Source of the DNA: Bosea beijingensis
GTDB taxonomy: Bacteria > Pseudomonadota > Alphaproteobacteria > Rhizobiales > Beijerinckiaceae
Length of the DNA stretch: 64,000 bases
Reading direction: 5' to 3'
Assembly (NCBI RefSeq): GCF_030758975.1
Contig: NZ_CP132359.1
Location: 3,724,009-3,788,008, forward strand
Shown: positions 60,428 to 64,000 of the stretch, piece by piece
How the letters are laid out: every line of letters begins with the position of its first letter
Numbering within the stretch: position 1 is the stretch's first letter
Notes under the pieces: generated by a model
Told to the model about the DNA's origin: nothing
What the model saw: only the letters and a program-made list of their open reading frames with translations
Databases searched by the model: none
Position numbers and translations under genes: made by a program

Positions 60428-60688
60428 ATGCCGTTCAGTTTCGCATCACCTGAGGATCTGGTTCGTCTTGAGCGCGCGCTTGAACGAGCATGGGCGATCG
60501 TCGAGGCAAGACACGGCCACGATCCGCTGAAAGCCCCGGGTGAGAGGGAGCGGCTCGCCTACATCGTCGCAACGCTGTGGCGCCAGGGTGAGCAGGAAGA
60601 TATTCCAGCCAAGGCGGCGGAACAGTTCCAGACGACCGCTCCGCTTCTGCCGCCGCTCAGAACACCAAATAACGAGCCGTCTCCATAA
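60428..60688 (+). CDS. Small helical protein of unknown function
   Basis: An 86-residue protein (MPFSFASPEDLVRLERALER onward) that is helical and charged, with LAYIVATLWRQGEQEDIPAKA in the middle and a Pro-rich tail. ATG at 60428 is chosen over a TTG 27 bases upstream. No family is recognised; codon usage fits the neighbourhood. Confidence 0.55.
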   Translation: MPFSFASPEDLVRLERALERAWAIVEARHGHDPLKAPGERERLAYIVATLWRQGEQEDIPAKAAEQFQTTAPLLPPLRTPNNEPSP

Positions 60689-60746
60689 GGAGGTCGCCTA
60701 CGCCAATGTATTCCAATCCAATCGCATGGTGACCGCTGGCCCGCAG

Positions 60747-60772
60747 GGAACTGCATCATGCTGTCTTCTGTT
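60747..60772 (+). promoter_or_regulatory. EcfG-type promoter upstream of the DUF1236 gene
   Basis: GGAAC (60747-60751) and TGTT (60769-60772) are 17 bases apart, 37 bases before the start at 60810. Confidence 0.6.
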
Positions 60773-60809
60773 GTGATGGGAGACTGGGGGTTAATCGGGA
60801 GATTGACCT

Positions 60810-61223
60810 ATGAAGAAGACCGTACTTGCTGCTGCTGTCGTGCTAACCTCGACGATGGCATTCGCCCAGAATCCTGAAGGCGCACGTGGGGGCGCTGCGG
60901 CGGGCGCCGCGACTGGCGCGGTTGGCGGAGCGATTGTGGGTGGTCCGGTCGGAGCCGTAGTGGGCGGCGTTGGAGGCGCCGTCGTCGGGGGCATCGCCGG
61001 CGACGCCACACCTCGTTTCAAGACCTATGTCCAAGCCCACGAAGTGCCGTCGTACACCTATCGCGAGGACGTGCGCGTCGGTGCGGTGCTCCCTGAGAGC
61101 GGGGTGACGTATCGCGAAGTCCCGACCGAGTTCGGTTCGCACGGCTATCGCTATACCGTGGTGAACGATCGGACTGTCATCGTCGAGCCGAAGACGCGCA
61201 AGATCATTCAGGTCATCGAATAA
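60810..61223 (+). CDS. DUF1236-type secreted protein with glycine zipper
   Basis: A 137-residue protein: signal peptide MKKTVLAAAVVLTSTMAFAQ, then a Gly/Ala/Val zipper (about 28-65) and a C-terminal DUF1236-like domain (VGAVLPESGVTYREVPTEF, YRYTVVNDRTVIVEPKTRKI). Probably outer-membrane or periplasmic. GGGAG precedes ATG, and a terminator follows the gene. Confidence 0.82.
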   Translation: MKKTVLAAAVVLTSTMAFAQNPEGARGGAAAGAATGAVGGAIVGGPVGAVVGGVGGAVVGGIAGDATPRFKTYVQAHEVPSYTYREDVRVGAVLPESGVTYREVPTEFGSHGYRYTVVNDRTVIVEPKTRKIIQVIE

Positions 61224-61257
61224 CGACGCCGGATTCACGGCTCAAGCTCATCATGTG

Positions 61258-61287
61258 AACCCCGTCGGAGATCCCGGCGGGGTTCTT
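61258..61287 (+). terminator. Terminator after the DUF1236 gene
   Basis: AACCCCGTCGG / CCGGCGGGGTT forms an 11-pair stem (one G-T pair) with loop AGATC, followed by CTT. Confidence 0.78.
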
Positions 61288-61347
61288 CTGTGCTGGATGC
61301 GATGGAAGTCAGCGGGCAGAACGTGGAGGACGAAGCGGCGGAGGGGG

Positions 61348-61690
61348 CTAGTGCGCCGTCAGCGTCATGATCTTGTGCCAGATCTTCCCGGGTGAGCGAG
61401 CCTGATAATCCTTCCAGCGATCGTGATCCCCGACCGCCCATATCGACGAGGCGGCTGTTGGCGATGGCGACGCGGTGGGGATAGCGGGTGAGGGTGAGAT
61501 AAACCCGAAAGGCCTCGGCGCCATCGAAAGGGCGGTGGCGTAGAGGACCTAGTTTGCCCGCCAAGACGGCACCAGCATGGCGGGAAGGCGTCGGCTTCGG
61601 CGAGTAGAGCGAGGTCGCTATGGGGGGCAAGCCGCTCAGACACATGCAAAGCGGCAAGACCTGTGAGGGGAAGGCTGCTTAACAGGCGCG
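61348..61690 (-). mobile_element. Decayed IS91-family transposase fragment
   Basis: Minus-strand frames together spell the Y2-transposase C-terminal region: LALLAEADAF, then RPFDGAEAFRVYLTLTRYPH, RVAIANSRLV and, after a frame change, RWKDYQARSPGKIWHKIMTL followed by TAH and a TAG stop at 61348. IS91 enzymes read a similar order (rolling-circle YLxRYTHRVAISNSRL ... FRWKDY ... HKxMTL). Frameshifts and missing ends make it non-functional. It explains most of the gap 61288-61990; nothing else could be supported there. Confidence 0.68.
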
Positions 61691-61995
61691 AGAGCACGCA
61701 CGGGCAAGACGAAGCCGGGTCGGAGGAAATTCAGCGCGCGCCGTCCGGTTACAGGCCGCTACCGGCACGATCGTCTGGAGATGGTGAGTTATCGCCGATC
61801 ACCATGCGCACAATATGTCGGTGAAGCCGATGTCCTTGCCGTCGTCAGAGGACGCTAGATGCACTATTAATACGGATCGCCATATAGCATTGAACCATAC
61901 GAACTCGATCCCTGTTCGACGACGGGGAAACCGTTCGTTCAACGGGTGGATAACGACCGACATAAAAACAGGCTCCAGCTCGTATTGCGCATGAA

Positions 61996-62021
61996 GGAAC
62001 ACTCTGGCCAAGAAGGACGTT
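61996..62021 (+). promoter_or_regulatory. EcfG-type promoter, exact consensus
   Basis: GGAAC (61996-62000) and CGTT (62018-62021) separated by 17 bases, 24 bases before the start at 62046. This is one of the two best matches in the window. Confidence 0.65.
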
Positions 62022-62045
62022 ACTTAGTCTAAACCGGAGGGTGCG

Positions 62046-62315
62046 ATGCGAACTCGCCTGATTATCCTGGCCACATCTATCGCCCTGATTGGCGGGGCGG
62101 CAGCTCAGGCGATCCATCCACCGACAAGAGAGGGCTTCGGCGCCAAGCCGGATTCCGCTGAATCACAACGGGAGCGCATCCCGGAGCCTCCCGGCGCAAA
62201 TCGGCCTGAAGCTCAGGGCGGGGCCAATTCCCAGCAGAACCGCGAATACGGGAAAGAAACCCAGCCGCGGAAGAAGGGGCTCGAAGAAGGGCTACCTCGC
62301 GGCGCTGCTCCATAG
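62046..62315 (+). CDS. Small secreted proline/glutamate-rich protein
   Basis: An 89-residue protein with a signal peptide (MRTRLIILATSIALIGGAAA, cleaved near AQA) and a polar tail rich in Pro, Glu, Gln and Arg without predicted fold. GGAGG precedes ATG at ideal spacing. A perfect stress-type promoter is just upstream. Function is unknown. Confidence 0.65.
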   Translation: MRTRLIILATSIALIGGAAAQAIHPPTREGFGAKPDSAESQRERIPEPPGANRPEAQGGANSQQNREYGKETQPRKKGLEEGLPRGAAP

Positions 62316-62334
62316 TCCCGACCAGGTTCCCCGG

Positions 62335-63351
62335 CTAGAACTGGATCTTGTTCGCGTCCATCTCGATCACGACAACCAAGCCTGGCGGTAGCCAGGCGAA
62401 ATGGGTTTGCGCGCCCAGCTGAGACCTCAGTGCTCGATCGACAAGTTCGCTGCCAAAACCTCGCTTCAGCGGCTCGCCGACCACCAGCGGCCCACCAGTT
62501 TCCGCCCAGCGCAGAATGACGGTCTCGCCCGATATGCGTGCATCGATTTCGACCGACCCTGCTGGACTCGACAGGGCACCGTGCTTGACTGCATTCGTCG
62601 CCAGCTCGTGAAGAACCAGAGCGATTGCCGTTGAGGCGGAACGGCCGACCTCGATGTGATCTCCAGCGACCGTCATGCGTGGGTTTAAACCAGAGTTATA
62701 TGGCGCCACCAGCCTGCCCATGAGGTCCAGCAGATTGTCCGCTGGCCTTTTGCCGCTCTGATCGAGAACGATGCCGTGGGCTCGGTTCAAGGCTCGAATT
62801 CGTCCAACGATCTCCTCCGCAAATTTTGCGGATGCAGGCTCCGCGCGCGCCGCCATCGAGATCAGGCTGCCGATCACCGCGAAGATGTTTCCGATGCGGT
62901 GCTGCAATTCGCGGGCGATCAGCTCTCGCTGTTCTTCGGCAATACGCCGCGCTGTGATGTCGATATGCGCACCGACCAGCTTGATCGGCTTGCCCAGTTC
63001 ATCGCGCTGGATTTCAGCCTTGGCAAGGATCCAACGAATTTCGCCGTCGGAAGGTCGGATGATCCGGTATTCCGCCTCGTACTCCGTGTCGGCGCCAAAG
63101 ACGCTTCGATGAAACTGACTGACGACGCGATCCCGGTCTTCCGGATGGATGCGCGCAACCCAAGCCTCATGAGTTTCGTTTGCGGCTTCCGGCGGTAGCC
63201 CATGAACAACAAGATACTCAGGCGATCGGCTGTTCCGAAATGCCCCTTCCCGCAGGTCGACTTCAAGGCCGCCGATCTGTCCAATGCGCTGGACGCGAGC
63301 GAGTTCTTCCTCGCGCGAGCGTAGCTGCTTTAGTGCCTCGTTGAGCGGCAA
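62335..63351 (-). CDS. PAS-domain HWE-type sensor histidine kinase
   Basis: A 338-residue soluble kinase. A PAS fold (about 20-135, with PEDRDRV and the PAC end IDITARRIAEEQ) senses the signal; the kinase core has phospho-acceptor His151 in ELQHRIGNIFAVIGSL, the N-box LHELATNAVKHG and RWAETGGP, the Trp-Glu pair of HWE kinases. This family feeds the general-stress phosphorelay in alphaproteobacteria. The start is TTG at 63351 with GGGGG upstream; no response regulator is adjacent. Confidence 0.87.
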   Translation of the reverse strand: MPLNEALKQLRSREEELARVQRIGQIGGLEVDLREGAFRNSRSPEYLVVHGLPPEAANETHEAWVARIHPEDRDRVVSQFHRSVFGADTEYEAEYRIIRPSDGEIRWILAKAEIQRDELGKPIKLVGAHIDITARRIAEEQRELIARELQHRIGNIFAVIGSLISMAARAEPASAKFAEEIVGRIRALNRAHGIVLDQSGKRPADNLLDLMGRLVAPYNSGLNPRMTVAGDHIEVGRSASTAIALVLHELATNAVKHGALSSPAGSVEIDARISGETVILRWAETGGPLVVGEPLKRGFGSELVDRALRSQLGAQTHFAWLPPGLVVVIEMDANKIQF

Positions 63352-63888
63352 GTTTCGGCCCCCAGCCTGACCGCGGAACTATCAGAACAACGATACGTGC
63401 ATAGGGGCATCTGGTTCCTCGCCGTCGTCATCTTTTTCACGCCCGGTGCAGCAATGTTAGCGATCCGGCGGGAAGTCATTGTCGCTCCATTGTCGGCTCC
63501 GACGATGCCGTCATCCAGATTCCACCACCGAGCGAGAGAGCTGCCAAACGCCCGTATGCGAGCTTCAAAAAGGCCCCTTTGTGTCGATCGTGAATTGAAA
63601 AGGGAGATGCCGGTTCAGCCGCGGCCTCTATCACCGGGTCGTCTCCGAGGTACCCATACGTGTTCAAGGCCTCGACCGGGAGCAGCCGGTACATCCGCGG
63701 CTCGCTCTCCGGTCGAAGGCGAAAGAAGCGAGCCGGCAGGCTGGGGGAATGATGCGCCGGCTCGCTTCTGGTGGTCATCTTGGCAGAGGGTCCACCGCTA
63801 TCGTCGATGGGTGCAACGACGTAGCAGCTCTTAAACAGGCTCGTGCATCTTGAGTTCCGGCAGATCAAAAATAGTTCGCCGCCGCGCA
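63352..63888. other. Gap without a supportable gene
   Basis: Frames on both strands exist here, but none has a ribosome site, recognisable family motif or codon usage like the neighbours. A minus-strand frame ending at 63476 contains a fairly ordinary segment (LPVEALNTYGYLGDD) and might be a decayed gene. Confidence 0.5.
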
Positions 63889-64000
63889 TCACCGCTGCCA
63901 GTAGCGCTCCCATGCTCGCTCGGCCAACTCCTCCTCATCGTAGGAAGCATGAGCAAGCGATGCGATGATGAACACAAGACGGGCGTGCTCGCGTTCGCGA
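63889..64000 (-). CDS. C-terminus of an unknown protein entering from the right edge
   Basis: The last 36 codons of a minus-strand frame (REREHARLVFIIASLAHASY, then DEEELAERAWERYWQR) end with TGA at 63889. It is charged and helical with codon usage like its neighbours. No family can be named from so little. Confidence 0.4.
   Translation of the reverse strand, partial: REREHARLVFIIASLAHASYDEEELAERAWERYWQR

Noticed and set aside
60124..60429. Minus-strand frame of 101 codons in the 60036-60427 gap
   Set aside because: No ribosome site or recognisable protein; the region holds promoter-like elements and a palindrome instead.
63397..63834. Plus-strand frame of 145 codons after the kinase gene
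   Set aside because: Low-complexity Arg/Pro/Ser translation, no start signals and no family.

Overview
The window is GC-rich alphaproteobacterial chromosome. Its dense overlapping operons, many binding-protein-dependent importers, two Ku proteins with a LigD, HWE histidine kinase, and small stress proteins (DUF2171, DUF3008, DUF6766, DUF6894, DUF892 types) fit a free-living Hyphomicrobiales bacterium such as Bosea or a relative. The genus is a guess from gene content. No rRNA or intact tRNA gene was seen.

Layout. (1) 1-2569: an amino-acid binding protein, an acidic secreted protein cut by the window edge, an L,D-transpeptidase and a lipoprotein. (2) 2781-24727: a 22 kb catabolic island of five transcription units. 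It holds an Opp-type permease pair with two binding proteins, a class III aminotransferase, an AroE-like dehydrogenase, a PotABCD-like importer followed by both subunits of a dimethylformamidase-like amidohydrolase, a GntR/FCD regulator, a split transketolase, an OtnK-type acid-sugar kinase, a class II aldolase, an SDR and a penicillin-acylase-family hydrolase. The same palindrome, GATATATC, lies in all four main promoter regions (one copy with a mismatch), so I infer one regulon, probably governed by the internal GntR protein. (3) 24920-25085: end of an IS3-type element. (4) 25154-35602: a second module under another GntR regulator with two DNA-binding domains. It has a ferric-type ABC importer, an Asp/Glu-racemase-family protein, a second-type aconitase, a decarboxylating dehydrogenase of the isopropylmalate/tartrate family and a cytosolic binding-protein-like protein. 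TGGTTTTA repeats mark both promoter regions. (5) 35772-44533: an RpiR-linked oligopeptide importer with an FAD oxidoreductase and an N-formylglutamate-amidohydrolase-family enzyme. Two distant promoters share a 13-bp sequence.

(6) 44534-46266: gene-poor scar with a dead phage tape-measure gene, a tRNA-3'-end-like segment and three 12-bp repeats. (7) 46267-52438: non-homologous end joining (two ku genes tail to tail, ligD) continuous with a stress operon. (8) 52603-62315: many small stress-type genes, two Crp/Fnr regulators, a YciE-like protein and a decayed IS91-family transposase. Several promoters here match the alphaproteobacterial general-stress (EcfG) pattern GGAAC-N16/17-NGTT. (9) 62335-64000: an HWE histidine kinase and the 3' end of an unknown gene.

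How the parts work together (inference): regions 2, 4 and 5 are three separately regulated scavenging modules, each pairing a high-affinity importer with enzymes likely to degrade what it imports. Regions 7 and 8 look like one general-stress and stationary-phase neighbourhood in which DNA-end repair is expressed with stress proteins.
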